Numbered from the stretch's first letter, positions 16,753-25,549 are shown. The stretch is 64,000 bases of DNA from Kitasatospora sp. MAA4 (GCF_029893355.1 NZ_JARZAI010000004.1:310001-374000); one strand, 5' to 3'. The notes: generated by a model from the letters alone, not told the origin. A program made the numbers and translations.

Positions 16753-16786
16753 CGAGCCGTTGTTACTCGACAGTAACAACGGCTCG
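16753..16786. promoter_or_regulatory. Long perfect palindrome, probable repressor operator for the FAD monooxygenase
   Basis: Arms of 15 bp (CGAGCCGTTGTTACT and its exact complement) flank a CGAC spacer. The inner part, TTGTTACT-N4-AGTAACAA, has the form of TetR-family operators. It lies just upstream of the monooxygenase start (16723). No regulator gene is adjacent, so the cognate repressor is unknown and may have been lost with the neighbouring deletions. Confidence 0.72.
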
Positions 16787-16973
16787 TTGGGGTTGTCCAG
16801 AGCCCGGCATCGGCCGCTGGGCAAGGGAGGCATCTCGGGCAGCAGGTCACGGCGGCGATGAGTCGCAGCCACCTCACGGACACCTTCCTACCGGCAACCA
16901 CGAGCGTCGGTTTGCATCAAGCCCTACCGGTGATATGTCGTGCAGAACCATGGGCCGGGAGACCCGCTTCGCG

Positions 16974-17087
16974 TCACCGCACCATGGTGGGCACCATTCC
17001 CGCCACGGTGCTGTCGACATTGTCGAAGGACAGCGGCACCAGGCACAGTGCGCCGCCCGGCGAGGCACTGGCCACCCAGATGTCGAG
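16974..17087 (-). pseudogene. PPOX-like (pyridoxamine 5'-phosphate oxidase fold) fragment
   Basis: Minus-strand translation reads LDIWVASASPGGALCLVPLS and then FDNVDSTV before a stop. It resembles the first beta-strands of PPOX-class F420/flavin-binding proteins, which typically read DxWxATxSPxGxPxLVPLS. No start, no rest of the domain. The rest of 16787-17149 holds nothing I can support. Confidence 0.4.
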
Positions 17088-17149
17088 ACCACCACCAGCA
17101 TGGCCGGGCCTATGCGGGCCGGCCGGGGGGTGGTGTGCTGGATCCGTGG

Positions 17150-17746
17150 TCAGCGGGTGATCGAAATCGCGAAGGGGACGAATCCGCTGGAGCGGATCAC
17201 GTGGGGTACGAACAGGATCGCGGCCTCCGTGGCGCGGGCGGTCCGGATCCCGCCGAGGTCGGTGATCCACTCCGTGCGCCAGCCGAGGTCGGTGAGCAGT
17301 TCGCGGACGGTCTGCTTGGCCCTGGGGTCCTCGCCGGAGACGAACACCGTGGGCGTCCGGGTGAGCGTGGCCGGCGCGGTCATCACCGGGAAGAGCATGG
17401 TGTTGAGGGTCTTGACGACGCGCGTTTCGGGGAGTGCTTCCTGGAGTTGCTCGGCGAGGCTCGAGCCGGGGTAGATCAGGTCGGCGGGCAGTCCGTCCGG
17501 TCCGTCGATGGTGGCGTTGGAGACGTCGACGAGGATCTTGTCGCTCAGTTCGTCGTGCAGGGCGGTGAGCCGGTCCAGGGAGCCGGCTCCCGGGGTGGCG
17601 TTGATGACGATCCGGGCTGCCCGGGCGGCGTCGGCGGCGGCGCCCGGCGCGCGGTCCGCCACGGTCACCTCATGTCCGGCCCGGGTGAGGGCGGTGGCCA
17701 GGTTGCCGCCGACGCGGCCGTTTCCGAGAACGGCGATCGTGGTCAT
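17150..17746 (-). CDS. NADPH-dependent F420 reductase-like oxidoreductase (F420_oxidored family)
   Basis: 198 aa single Rossmann domain. N-terminal TIAVLGNGRVGGNLATALTRAGHEVTVADR carries GxGxxG-type NADP binding. INATPGAGSLDRL, DVSNATIDGPDGLP and the VVKTLNTMLFPVM segment match the Npd/F420_oxidored-NAD-binding family. Many members of this family do not use F420 and reduce other substrates, so the activity is tentative. It follows the IMPase-like gene by 42 bp in the same direction and they are likely co-transcribed under the divergent LysR protein. Confidence 0.87.
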   Translation of the reverse strand: MTTIAVLGNGRVGGNLATALTRAGHEVTVADRAPGAAADAARAARIVINATPGAGSLDRLTALHDELSDKILVDVSNATIDGPDGLPADLIYPGSSLAEQLQEALPETRVVKTLNTMLFPVMTAPATLTRTPTVFVSGEDPRAKQTVRELLTDLGWRTEWITDLGGIRTARATEAAILFVPHVIRSSGFVPFAISITR

Positions 17747-17788
17747 GATGATCTGGTTCCTTCCGTGCGTGCGGGTTGTGGTGCGGAG

Positions 17789-18607
17789 TCAGCGTGAAAG
17801 CGTGGCGACGGCCTGGGCGTGGACGCCGGGCGCGGCGGCCAGGAAGCTTTCGCTCTGCGGGGTCCAGGGGCGGCCCTTGGCGTCGGAGATCCGTCCGCCG
17901 GCCTCGGTGACGAGCAGCGCGCCGGGCAGCAGGTCCGCGCGGGCGCCGGCGAACTGCCAGAAGGCGTCGAGCCGGCCGGCGGCCACGTTCAGCAGGTGCA
18001 GGGTCGCGGGTACGGCGACGCGGACGACGAGCGCGTCGAAGAGCATCGCGGTGATCGAGGAGCCGACGCGCCGGACGACGTTCTCGTCCTCGTCCGGCCG
18101 GGCCTGGCTGGTGGCCACGATGCTCAGGCCGAGGTCCCCGGTCCGGGAGACGTTCAGCGGCCGGCCGTCGAGGTGGGCGCCCGCGCCGGTGAGCGCGGTG
18201 TAGGTCTCGCCGGTCAACGGCAGGTGGACCACGGTGAGCACCGGCTGGTTGTCGCGCACGAGGGTGGCGGTCACCGCCCACTCCGGCAGGGCGTGCAGGT
18301 GGTTGACGTTGCCTTCGGCCGGATCCACGACCCACCACTCGCCGGGCGGCAGCGCCCCGCCGTCCAACTCGTGCTCCACCCAGCCGGCGTCCGGGCGCAG
18401 GCTCGTGAGGCGGGGACGCAGGATGCCGAGGGCCGTGTCGTCGTTGGCGGCGAGCGCGCTCATCAGCTCTTCGCGGGTCCGGTAGGGGACCACCTCGCCG
18501 TACCGCTCGCGCAGTGCCGAACCGGCCTCACGCACGGCGGCCGCGGTCCGGTCGAGCAGGCCGGCGTCGGAGCCGGTGACGTCAGTGGTCCGAAGCGTTT
18601 CGGACAT
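17789..18607 (-). CDS. Inositol monophosphatase family protein with altered metal-site motif
   Basis: 272 aa, IMPase/FBPase fold. The motif that normally reads DPxDGTxN appears as WWVVDPAEGNVNHLHALPEW, so the second metal-ligand Asp is Glu and the Thr is Asn. The C-terminal signature is ADLLPGALLVTEAGGRISDAKG, keeping the Asp and the EAGG turn. It may be a phosphatase with changed specificity, or a catalytically weakened relative. Upstream partner of the F420_oxidored gene and divergent from a LysR regulator, forming a small regulated unit. ATG 18607 with GGGAGTT-like upstream purines. Confidence 0.85.
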   Translation of the reverse strand: MSETLRTTDVTGSDAGLLDRTAAAVREAGSALRERYGEVVPYRTREELMSALAANDDTALGILRPRLTSLRPDAGWVEHELDGGALPPGEWWVVDPAEGNVNHLHALPEWAVTATLVRDNQPVLTVVHLPLTGETYTALTGAGAHLDGRPLNVSRTGDLGLSIVATSQARPDEDENVVRRVGSSITAMLFDALVVRVAVPATLHLLNVAAGRLDAFWQFAGARADLLPGALLVTEAGGRISDAKGRPWTPQSESFLAAAPGVHAQAVATLSR

Positions 18608-18705
18608 GGTGGAACTCCCGTCTGAGAAAGGGGCGTTGAAGAGGTTCGGGCCAGGACGCGCGTTCCGTCCTGCCCCGTGGTGACGACGCTATCCACCCCC
18701 TCCAT

Positions 18706-18724
18706 TAACATCAAATGCATGTCA
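18706..18724. promoter_or_regulatory. Possible LysR box
   Basis: Interrupted dyad TAACAT-N7-ATGTCA with one mismatch in the arms, between the divergent IMPase-like and LysR genes. This is the position where LysR proteins bind for autoregulation. It also argues that the LysR start is the ATG at 18746 and not 18719, which lies inside the dyad. Confidence 0.35.
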
Positions 18725-18745
18725 AGCACGGCTGGGATTACTCCC

Positions 18746-19744
18746 ATGCAATTGGATTTGAATCTGCTCACCGCGCTCGACGCGCTGCTGGAGGAGGGCA
18801 GCGTGGCCGGGGCGGCCGCACGACTGCACGTCACCGCCCCCGCGATGAGCCGGAGTCTGGGCCGGATCCGGCGCGCGACCGGGGACCAGATCCTGGTGCG
18901 CACCGGCCGCACCATGACCCCGACGCCCTATGCGATCACCGTCCGGGAGCAGGTGCACGAGCTGCTGCACCAGGTCCGGGGCGTGCTGGCGCCGAGCCGT
19001 GAACTCGATCCGGCCACGCTGGAACGCACCTTCACGCTCCGCTGGCACGATTCCCTGGTCGCCGTGAGTGGCCCCGCGCTGCTCGCGGCCGTACGCGGAC
19101 AGGCGCCGGGCGTGCGATTGCGCTTCGTCGCGGAATCGAGCGTCGACACCCCCGAGTTGCGGCGTGGTGAGGTCGATCTGGAGGCGAACGCCAACCGTCC
19201 GAGCGCACCCGACATCCGCGCCGAGAAGGTGGGCGAGACCCGCCTCGTCGCCGTCGTGAGGCAGGGGCACCCCCTCACCCGCGCCCGAACCGTCACCACA
19301 GAGCGGTACGCCGCCGCCGAACACGTCACCGTCTCGCGACGTGGAAACCTCAGCAACGCCGTCGACGACGCCCTCGCTCGGCTCGGCCTCACCCGCCGGG
19401 TGGTGGCGGCCGCGCCCACGGAAGCGGCCGCGCTGGAGTTCGCGCGCGGCTCCGATCTCCTGATCAGCGTCCCCGAAATCACCACACGCACCGCGGCCGC
19501 CGGCCTCGGTCTGGTCGTGCTCCCCCTGCCGCTCGAACTCCCCTCGGCGCCGGTGTACCTGTCGTGGCATCAGCGCTACGACACCGACCACGCCCACACC
19601 TGGCTGCGCGCACTGGCACGAACCGCACTGGCCACCTGCGGAGCGAGGACAGACTGCCTTGGCAGCGAAGCCGACTGCGACCCCGATGTCGAACGCAAGG
19701 CAGCCCGTCCACACGCAATCGGCTGGCGATTGAACCGCTGGTGA
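18746..19744 (+). CDS. LysR-family transcriptional regulator
   Basis: About 332 aa. N-terminal HTH of the LysR type: LDLNLLTALDALLEEGSVAG, then AARLHVTAPAMSRSLGRIRRATGD. This is followed by the periplasmic-binding-protein-like effector domain (about 90-300). The ATG at 18746 (MQLDLNLL) is the usual family start and has GGGA 8 nt upstream. An earlier ATG at 18719 is possible but lacks a ribosome binding site. Divergent from the IMPase-like/F420_oxidored pair, its probable target. Confidence 0.92.
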   Translation: MQLDLNLLTALDALLEEGSVAGAAARLHVTAPAMSRSLGRIRRATGDQILVRTGRTMTPTPYAITVREQVHELLHQVRGVLAPSRELDPATLERTFTLRWHDSLVAVSGPALLAAVRGQAPGVRLRFVAESSVDTPELRRGEVDLEANANRPSAPDIRAEKVGETRLVAVVRQGHPLTRARTVTTERYAAAEHVTVSRRGNLSNAVDDALARLGLTRRVVAAAPTEAAALEFARGSDLLISVPEITTRTAAAGLGLVVLPLPLELPSAPVYLSWHQRYDTDHAHTWLRALARTALATCGARTDCLGSEADCDPDVERKAARPHAIGWRLNRW

Positions 19745-19874
19745 TGGGCTGCGGACTTGTCGAACACGCTGTCTTCTACGCAGTCTCTGGGGCGCGGATG
19801 CTGCGGGCCGCGCCATCGAGATGGCCTCCCAGCCGTCGCCAATGGCCACACATCCCGCACCCGACAGAAGCCAA

Positions 19875-21233
19875 CTACCGCAGATGGTAGTTCTGGTGAC
19901 TTGCAATCAGATCGCGGTACCAGGCATAGGAGGCCTTCGGCGTGCGCACCTGGGTTTCGAAGTCGACGTGGACCAGGCCGAATCGCTGCTGGTAGCCCTC
20001 CGCCCATTCGAAGTTGTCGAGCAGGGACCAGGTGAAGTAGCCGCGAACGTCCACGCCTTGGGCGATCGCGGCGGCGAGGGCGTCGAGGTGGCCGGCCATG
20101 AAGTCGATGCGCGGCTGGTCGTTGACCGTGCCGTCGGGGGCGGGCTCGTCGGCGACGGAGCAGCCGTTCTCGGTGATGGTGATCGGCGGGAGGGCGGCGC
20201 CGTAGCGCTCGCGCAGGTCGAGGAGGAGTTCGCGCAGGGCGTCGGGAACGACCGGCCAGCCGAAGGCGGTTCGGGGGACGTCCGCGATCTCGGCCTCCGC
20301 GAACGGGAGTCCGTCGGACTCGGTGGGGGCGGCGATCCGGGTGGGGTTGTAGAAGTTGAGGCCGAGCCCGTCCAGCCCGGGAGCGGAGATGAGCTTCAGG
20401 TCGCCGGGGCGGACGCTGCCGCCGAGGTCCTCGCCGACGCCGTACGCGCTCAGGTCCGGGTAACTCCCCAGCAGCAGAGGGTCGGTGAACAGCCGGTTGT
20501 GCAGCGCGTCGTACGCGGCGGCGGCCGCCACGTCCGCCGGCGCCTGGCTCGCGGGCCACACGGGCGTCAGGTTGTTGGAGATCATCACCTCGTGGCCGCG
20601 CTCGCGCAGCACCGCCGCCGCCAACCCGTGGCCGAGCAGTTGGTGATGCGCGACCGGCAGCGCGTCCAGCATCAGGGTCCGACCAGGCGCGTGCACGCCG
20701 AGCGCGTAGCCGTACACCATGTGCACGAAAGGCTCGTTGAGCGTGATCCAGGCCGGGACACGGTCGCCGAGCCGGTCCGCGACGATCTCGGCGTACTCCG
20801 CGAAGCGGTACGCGGTGTCCCGAGCGAGCCAGCCGCCACCGTCCTCCAGGGCCTGTGGCAGGTCCCAGTGGAACAGCGTCGGCAGCGGGGTGATCCCGTC
20901 GGCGAGCAGCGCGTCCACCAGCCGGTCGTAGAAGTCGAGCCCGCCGACGTTCACCGCACCTGCCCCGGCGGGCAGCACCCGCGACCACGAGATCGAGAAC
21001 CGGTACCCGTCCAGCCCCAACCCCCGCATCAACGCGATGTCCTCGGCGTACCGGTGGTAGTGGTCACAGGCCACCCGCCCACTGGACCCGTCCCGGACGG
21101 CGCCGCGCCGGGCGGTGAACACGTCCCACACCGAGGGCCCGCGCCCGTCCTCCTCCACCGCCCCCTCGATCTGGTACGCGGCGGTCGCGGCACCCCAGCG
21201 GAAGCCCGCGGGCAGGTCGAGACGGTTCACCAT
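19875..21233 (-). CDS. Beta-glucosidase, glycoside hydrolase family 1
   Basis: 452 aa, complete GH1 (beta/alpha)8 barrel without signal peptide. The N-terminus LPAGFRWGAATAAYQIEGA is the family signature. The acid/base Glu lies in WITLNEPFVHM and the nucleophile Glu in ITITENG. The sugar-binding C-terminal [23 protein letters not shown] is intact. ATG at 21233 with AAGGGA upstream. It hydrolyses beta-linked oligosaccharides such as cellobiose in the cytoplasm, but no sugar ABC transporter is adjacent. Three degraded relatives lie at 13117-13243, 14494-14599 and 46973-47226, making this the only functional copy here. Confidence 0.96.
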   Translation of the reverse strand: MVNRLDLPAGFRWGAATAAYQIEGAVEEDGRGPSVWDVFTARRGAVRDGSSGRVACDHYHRYAEDIALMRGLGLDGYRFSISWSRVLPAGAGAVNVGGLDFYDRLVDALLADGITPLPTLFHWDLPQALEDGGGWLARDTAYRFAEYAEIVADRLGDRVPAWITLNEPFVHMVYGYALGVHAPGRTLMLDALPVAHHQLLGHGLAAAVLRERGHEVMISNNLTPVWPASQAPADVAAAAAYDALHNRLFTDPLLLGSYPDLSAYGVGEDLGGSVRPGDLKLISAPGLDGLGLNFYNPTRIAAPTESDGLPFAEAEIADVPRTAFGWPVVPDALRELLLDLRERYGAALPPITITENGCSVADEPAPDGTVNDQPRIDFMAGHLDALAAAIAQGVDVRGYFTWSLLDNFEWAEGYQQRFGLVHVDFETQVRTPKASYAWYRDLIASHQNYHLR

Positions 21234-21332
21234 GTCACTGGTCCCTTCCAAAACACGAGGAGACCTCATGTTAATGGACGGGTGCCCAAACACCAGACAC
21301 AGCACGGTGTTTCAGAGACACATCGCAATGGA

Positions 21333-21457
21333 TCCTCAGCCTGGACGCCTACTTCACCCGTTCCCACCACGACGACGCCGTCAAAACCGTCATCGACACC
21401 GTCGTGCGCCACCTGCGGGCCGAGCGCTCCCCGCGACTGCGCTCTCTTTGCTGCTGA
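21333..21457 (+). pseudogene. Possible C-terminal gene fragment of unknown family
   Basis: An open stretch reads LSLDAYFTRSHHDDAVKTVI and then DTVVRHLRAER before the stop at 21457. It looks like the last helices of a helical regulator (TetR-like) but is too short to assign, and it has no start. It may be another relic beside the beta-glucosidase gene. Confidence 0.25.
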
Positions 21458-21515
21458 TCGTTCACTCACTGCGGGTAGGGTCGCAGCGCGGTTCGGTCGA
21501 CGAGGAGAGCACGAC

Positions 21516-22697
21516 GTGGCAGCAGAGGAGGACCGGGCCGGTGGTGGCCGGGTGGGGCTGGGGACGGTAGCCCTGGAGTGGGGCCGGATCGGCTGCATCG
21601 GGTTCGGCGGTCCGCCAACGCATATCGCGCTGCTGCGCAAGCTCTGCGTGGAACGGCGGCAGTGGATCTCCGCCGCCGAGTTCGAGGACGGGATCGCGGC
21701 GACGAACCTGCTGCCGGGCCCGGCGTCGACTCAGTTGGCGATCTTCACCGCGTGGCGGTTGCGCGGGCTGGCCGGCGCGCTGGTCGGCGGGCTTTGCTTT
21801 GTCGTGCCGGGGCTGGTGCTGATCCTGGCGCTGGCCGCGCTCTTCCTGGCCGGGCATCCGCCGCTGTGGGTGCGGGGCGCCGCAGCCGGCGCCGGGGCGG
21901 CCGTGGCCGCGGTCGCCGTCCAGGCAGCCGTCTCCCTGGTACCTGCGAGCTGGAAGCGAGCCGGCGACGGGCGGGCCGGGCGGGGCCGATGGATCGGCTA
22001 CGGCCTGACGGGCGGGGCCGCGGCCGCGCTGGTGGGGCCGTGGCTGGTCCTGGTGCTGGTGGCCGCCGGCCTGGTGGAGGTCGCAGTGCGGGCCGGTGCT
22101 GCGCGGGAGCGGAACCGGTGGGGCTCGTGGCCGGTGTTGGCCGCCGCCCCGGCGGTGGGCGCCGGGGGCCTGCTGGCGCTGGCGTGGGTGGCGTTCAAGG
22201 TCGGTGCGCTGTCTTACGGCGGCGGGTTCGTGATCATCCCGCTGATGCAGGCCGACGCCGTGCACCACTACCACTGGATGAGCGACGGCCAGTTCCTCAA
22301 CGCGGTGGCGCTGGGGCAGATCACGCCGGGTCCCGTGGTGCAGACCGTCGCGGTGGTCGGCTATGCCGCAGCCGGCGTGTGGGGCGGACTGCTGGCCGCC
22401 GCAGTGGCCTTCACGCCGTCGTTCCTGTTCGTGATCTTCGGCGGGCCCCGGTTCGACCGGCTGCGGGCCGACCAGCGGGTGCAGGCGTTCCTGACCGGCG
22501 CCGGGCCCGCCGTGATCGGCGCCATCGCAGGCTCCTCGATCCCCCTTGCTCTTGCCCTTCAGCACGCCTGGCAGCTCGGTGTGCTGGCCGCGGCGGCCGT
22601 GTGGCTGCTCGCGGCCCGCCGAGGTGTGGTCAGCGCCCTGCTCGGGGCGGGACTGCTGGGCGCCGTCGCCGCCCTGGCCGGATGGCCGGTGGCCTGA
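21516..22697 (+). CDS. chrA: Chromate transporter, ChrA/CHR family (two-domain)
   Basis: 393 aa with two homologous CHR halves. The N-terminal half has GRIGCIGFGGPPTHIALLRK and NLLPGPASTQLAIF. The C-terminal half has VGALSYGGGFVIIPLMQAD and ALGQITPGPVVQTVAVVGY. The duplicated FGG and PGP motifs define the long-chain ChrA proteins, chromate/sulfate anion exporters of the cytoplasmic membrane. GTG at 21516 with GGAGAG upstream is preferred because all conserved sequence lies after it. Stands alone and convergent with the FMN-binding gene. Function could be another oxyanion. Confidence 0.9.
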   Translation: MAAEEDRAGGGRVGLGTVALEWGRIGCIGFGGPPTHIALLRKLCVERRQWISAAEFEDGIAATNLLPGPASTQLAIFTAWRLRGLAGALVGGLCFVVPGLVLILALAALFLAGHPPLWVRGAAAGAGAAVAAVAVQAAVSLVPASWKRAGDGRAGRGRWIGYGLTGGAAAALVGPWLVLVLVAAGLVEVAVRAGAARERNRWGSWPVLAAAPAVGAGGLLALAWVAFKVGALSYGGGFVIIPLMQADAVHHYHWMSDGQFLNAVALGQITPGPVVQTVAVVGYAAAGVWGGLLAAAVAFTPSFLFVIFGGPRFDRLRADQRVQAFLTGAGPAVIGAIAGSSIPLALALQHAWQLGVLAAAAVWLLAARRGVVSALLGAGLLGAVAALAGWPVA

Positions 22698-22817
22698 CCG
22701 CTCTGGGCAGGGGCGCTGCAGCGGTCGGCGCCGGCCTGCTCGCGGAGCTGATCCATCCGGCGTGCTGACCGGTCGCCCGCCCTCCGCACCCGACCTCGTC
22801 GACGCGACGCACGGCGG

Positions 22818-23294
22818 TCACCGGTGGGCCGCGTCGAGGGCGGCCTGGAGCGACTGCGCGTACCCGTTGGACGTGTAGGTCGCGCCGGAGACGACGTCGA
22901 TGTTGGCGCTCTGCGCCGCCAGCGCCTCGGACTTGAGCTGGGGCAGGGCGTAGGAGTCGATCTGCGAGCTGTGACCGCCGGTGGTCTGCTGCAGCACGGT
23001 GACGTCGGTGATCTTGCCGCCGGTCAGGACGGCCTGGACCTGCACCGGGCCGTAGCGGGTGTCGACCACGCTGCCGGTGAACCGCCCGCTGGCCGACGCC
23101 CCGGCGGAGCCCGACGGCGCGGCGGCGGTGGGCGCGCCGGGGTTCGTGGAGCCGCCGGCCGGTGACTGCGCGCCCGGGGGGCCCGAGGTCGCGACGAGCG
23201 CGGAGTGCGGCGAGCTGGCGGACTCGACCTTGGCCCCGATGACCAGGGCGAGGCCGGCACTGGTGGCGAGCAGCGCCATCGTGGTCTTGCGCAT
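22818..23294 (-). CDS. FMN-binding domain protein, exported, with ApbE-type flavinylation motif
   Basis: 158 aa. N-terminal hydrophobic segment (MRKTTMALLATSAGLALVIG) serves as signal or anchor, then a Ala/Pro/Gly-rich linker (about 30-68), then an FMN_bind domain. The motif DVVSGATYTS fits the DxxSGAT consensus at which ApbE attaches FMN to Thr. It would therefore be an extracytoplasmic electron carrier. Gene order puts it 13 bp behind the ferric-reductase-like flavocytochrome, its likely electron donor. Confidence 0.9.
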   Translation of the reverse strand: MRKTTMALLATSAGLALVIGAKVESASSPHSALVATSGPPGAQSPAGGSTNPGAPTAAAPSGSAGASASGRFTGSVVDTRYGPVQVQAVLTGGKITDVTVLQQTTGGHSSQIDSYALPQLKSEALAAQSANIDVVSGATYTSNGYAQSLQAALDAAHR

Positions 23295-23307
23295 GGGTCT
23301 TCCCCTC

Positions 23308-24714
23308 CTAGAACTCGAACGCTTCGCTGTGGATCCGCCGTGCGGGGACCCCCAGGTGGCGCAGCTGGCGCTCGGCGGCCTGCGCCATGCCGGCCGGCCC
23401 GCAGACGTAGACGTCGCGGTGGGCGACGTCGGGCACGCTCTGGCGCAGGCGCGCAGCGGACAGCGGGTCGCCCTGGGGTCCGTCGCGCGGGCCGACCAGC
23501 GGGTAGAGGCCGAAGCCGCGCCGGTGGGCGATCTCCTGCAACTCCTGGTAGAGGACGAGGTCCTCGGCGCGGGAGGCGCGGTAGAGCAGGATGACGTCGT
23601 CGCCGGTGCCGGGCAGGCTCTCGTAGAGGGCGCGGATCGGGGTGATGCCGGCGCCGCCCGCGATCAGCAGGACCTTGCGGGCGGGGTTGCGGCGCTGTTC
23701 GGTGAAGGCGCCGTAGGGTCCTTCGAACCAGACCCGGGTGCCGGGGCGCAGGCGGCCCAGGGCGGTGCTGGAGTCGCCTAGGTTCTTCACGGTGATCCGC
23801 CACTGGCCGCGCTCGGGTGCGGCGGACAGCGAGTAGGGGTGGGACTGCCACCACAGGCCGCGGGCCAGGAAGCGCCAGCGCAGGAACTGGCCGGCGCGGG
23901 CGTCCAGTGCGTCCAGGTCGTGCCCGGTCAGGTGGATCGAGACGACGCCCGGTCCCTCGGGGACGACGCGGGTCACGCGCACCTGGTGGCGCAGGGAGCG
24001 GCGCAGCGGCAGCCCGACGCGGAAGACGAGGACGGCCGCGGCCACGGCGATGTGGGCGCCGGACCACAGCAGCCGGTTGCGCGCCGAGGAGGAGAAGTCC
24101 GCGCCGACGGAGAACTCGTGGGCGAAGGCGAGCGCGATGGCGACGTAGACCAGCAGGTGGATGTGGTACCAGGTCTCGTAGCGCAGCTTGCGGCGCACCG
24201 CGCGGGCCGAGACGACCCCCACCAGGACCAGCAGGGCCAGGGCGATGGCAGCCAGCAGCACGTCCGGGTAGTCGAACAGGACGGTGACCGTCTCGGAGGC
24301 GGGGTTGGTACCGGACTGCCATGAGTAGCCGAGGATGATCAGGACGGCGTGCGCGACTGCCAGGGCGACGGTGTATTCGCCCAGCGTCCGGTGGTAGCGC
24401 GTCACCACGTCGGAGCCGACCCGGTTCTCCAGCCAGGGGATGCGCGCCATCAGCGCGACCAGGACCAGCAGCAGGTAGGCGGCCAGCAGGCCGGACAGCC
24501 GCCCGGCCGAGGTCACGTAGTCCCCGAAACCGCGCAGCGAGCCTGGGATGGTGTTCTGCCACCAGAGCGCCAGGACGGCCGGCACACCGGCCCAGATGAC
24601 CAGCAGCAGGGCCCGTGACCAGAGGTGGCCCACCGGCGGCAGGCCGGAGGGCTGCGGGGGCGGGCCGGCCCGGTGGCGGGCATGACGTGCGGAGTGCGCG
24701 CTGACGCTGGACAC
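23308..24714 (-). CDS. Ferric reductase-like transmembrane flavocytochrome / ferredoxin reductase-type oxidoreductase
   Basis: 468 aa. N-terminal half: about 6 TM segments of the ferric_reduct type with heme histidines in RYHRTLGEYTVALAVAHAVL and TWYHIHLLVYVAIALAFAHE. C-terminal half: FAD-binding segment with HPYSLSAAPE and NAD-binding domain with LLIAGGAGITPIRALYESL and VYVCGPAGMAQAAERQL, ending SEAFEF. It would move electrons from cytosolic NAD(P)H across the membrane, here probably to the FMN-protein encoded just downstream. GTG start with GGGAG upstream. Together with the VIT transporter next door this suggests iron or redox handling. Confidence 0.92.
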   Translation of the reverse strand: MSSVSAHSARHARHRAGPPPQPSGLPPVGHLWSRALLLVIWAGVPAVLALWWQNTIPGSLRGFGDYVTSAGRLSGLLAAYLLLVLVALMARIPWLENRVGSDVVTRYHRTLGEYTVALAVAHAVLIILGYSWQSGTNPASETVTVLFDYPDVLLAAIALALLVLVGVVSARAVRRKLRYETWYHIHLLVYVAIALAFAHEFSVGADFSSSARNRLLWSGAHIAVAAAVLVFRVGLPLRRSLRHQVRVTRVVPEGPGVVSIHLTGHDLDALDARAGQFLRWRFLARGLWWQSHPYSLSAAPERGQWRITVKNLGDSSTALGRLRPGTRVWFEGPYGAFTEQRRNPARKVLLIAGGAGITPIRALYESLPGTGDDVILLYRASRAEDLVLYQELQEIAHRRGFGLYPLVGPRDGPQGDPLSAARLRQSVPDVAHRDVYVCGPAGMAQAAERQLRHLGVPARRIHSEAFEF

Positions 24715-24835
24715 CGGCGGCTCCCATCACTGAGCGGGATCTTCCAGTTCCACACTTCCCCGCACCCCATAACACTCCGGTAACAGCCCGACCGGGGATG
24801 GACCTGTGCCACCGACGCACCTGGTCGGCTGCGCG

Positions 24836-25549
24836 TCATACACCCGCGGTGTGCGCGAGCTGGCCGACAGCAGCAGTGACGGCCATCGCGAGGGCACCGC
24901 CGACGACGACGCGCAGCGTCGGGCGCAGCAGGGCGGTGCCGGCCGCGCGGGCCGCCAGGAGCCCGGCGAGCGCCAGGCCGCAGAGGGTGACGGCGACGAT
25001 CAGCCACAGGCGGGCGGTGGCGCCGGTCGCGAGGAGACCCAGGAACGGCACGAGCCCTCCGGTGAGGAAGCTCGTGGCAGAGGCGAGAGCCGCCTGCACC
25101 GGCCGGGCGGCGCTCTGCTCGCTCTGCCCGAGCTCGTCGCGCAGGTGCGCCTGCAGGGGGTCGGCTTCGTGCAGGGCCGTCGCCACCTGCAGTGCCAGCG
25201 GGCGCGGGACACCACGGGACTCGTAGATGGCGGTGAGTTCGGCCAGTTCGGCCTCCGGGTCCTCCGCCAGCTCCCGGGACTCCTTGGCGCGGTCCGCCAG
25301 CTCGACGTCGACCTGGGAGCTGACCGAGACGTACTCCCCGGCCGCCATCGCCATGGCCCCTGCGGACAACGCCGCCAGACCGCCGGTGACGACCGTCGAG
25401 GTGCTCGTCCCGGCCGCCGCCAGGCCCACCATCAGGCTCGCGACGGAGACCAGTCCGTCGTTCGAGCCGAGCACCGCTGCACGCAGCCAGCCCGCCCGGC
25501 CCGCACTGTGGCCCTCCGGATGCGGACTCAGCTGATCGAGGAAGGACAT
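24836..25549 (-). CDS. VIT1/CCC1-family Fe2+/Mn2+ transporter
   Basis: 237 aa with five TM segments. The N-terminus GRAGWLRAAVLGSNDGLVSVASLMVG and AGAMAMAAGEYVSVSSQVDVE are the family's TM1-TM2 signatures with the metal-binding Asp and Met/Glu. A cytosolic helical insert (about 85-140) rich in Glu carries EDPEAELAELTAIYESRGV. Family role: iron/manganese export or sequestration. It is followed in the same direction by the ferric-reductase-like gene, 121 bp away. Confidence 0.92.
   Translation of the reverse strand: MSFLDQLSPHPEGHSAGRAGWLRAAVLGSNDGLVSVASLMVGLAAAGTSTSTVVTGGLAALSAGAMAMAAGEYVSVSSQVDVELADRAKESRELAEDPEAELAELTAIYESRGVPRPLALQVATALHEADPLQAHLRDELGQSEQSAARPVQAALASATSFLTGGLVPFLGLLATGATARLWLIVAVTLCGLALAGLLAARAAGTALLRPTLRVVVGGALAMAVTAAVGQLAHTAGV

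Noticed and set aside
16858..17160. Short plus-strand open frames between the FAD monooxygenase and the F420_oxidored gene
   Set aside because: No ribosome binding site or motif; they overlap the minus-strand PPOX-like relic.
19821..21515. Plus-strand open frame running into chrA
   Set aside because: Everything before 21516 is antisense to the beta-glucosidase gene; only the part from the GTG at 21516 is ChrA.
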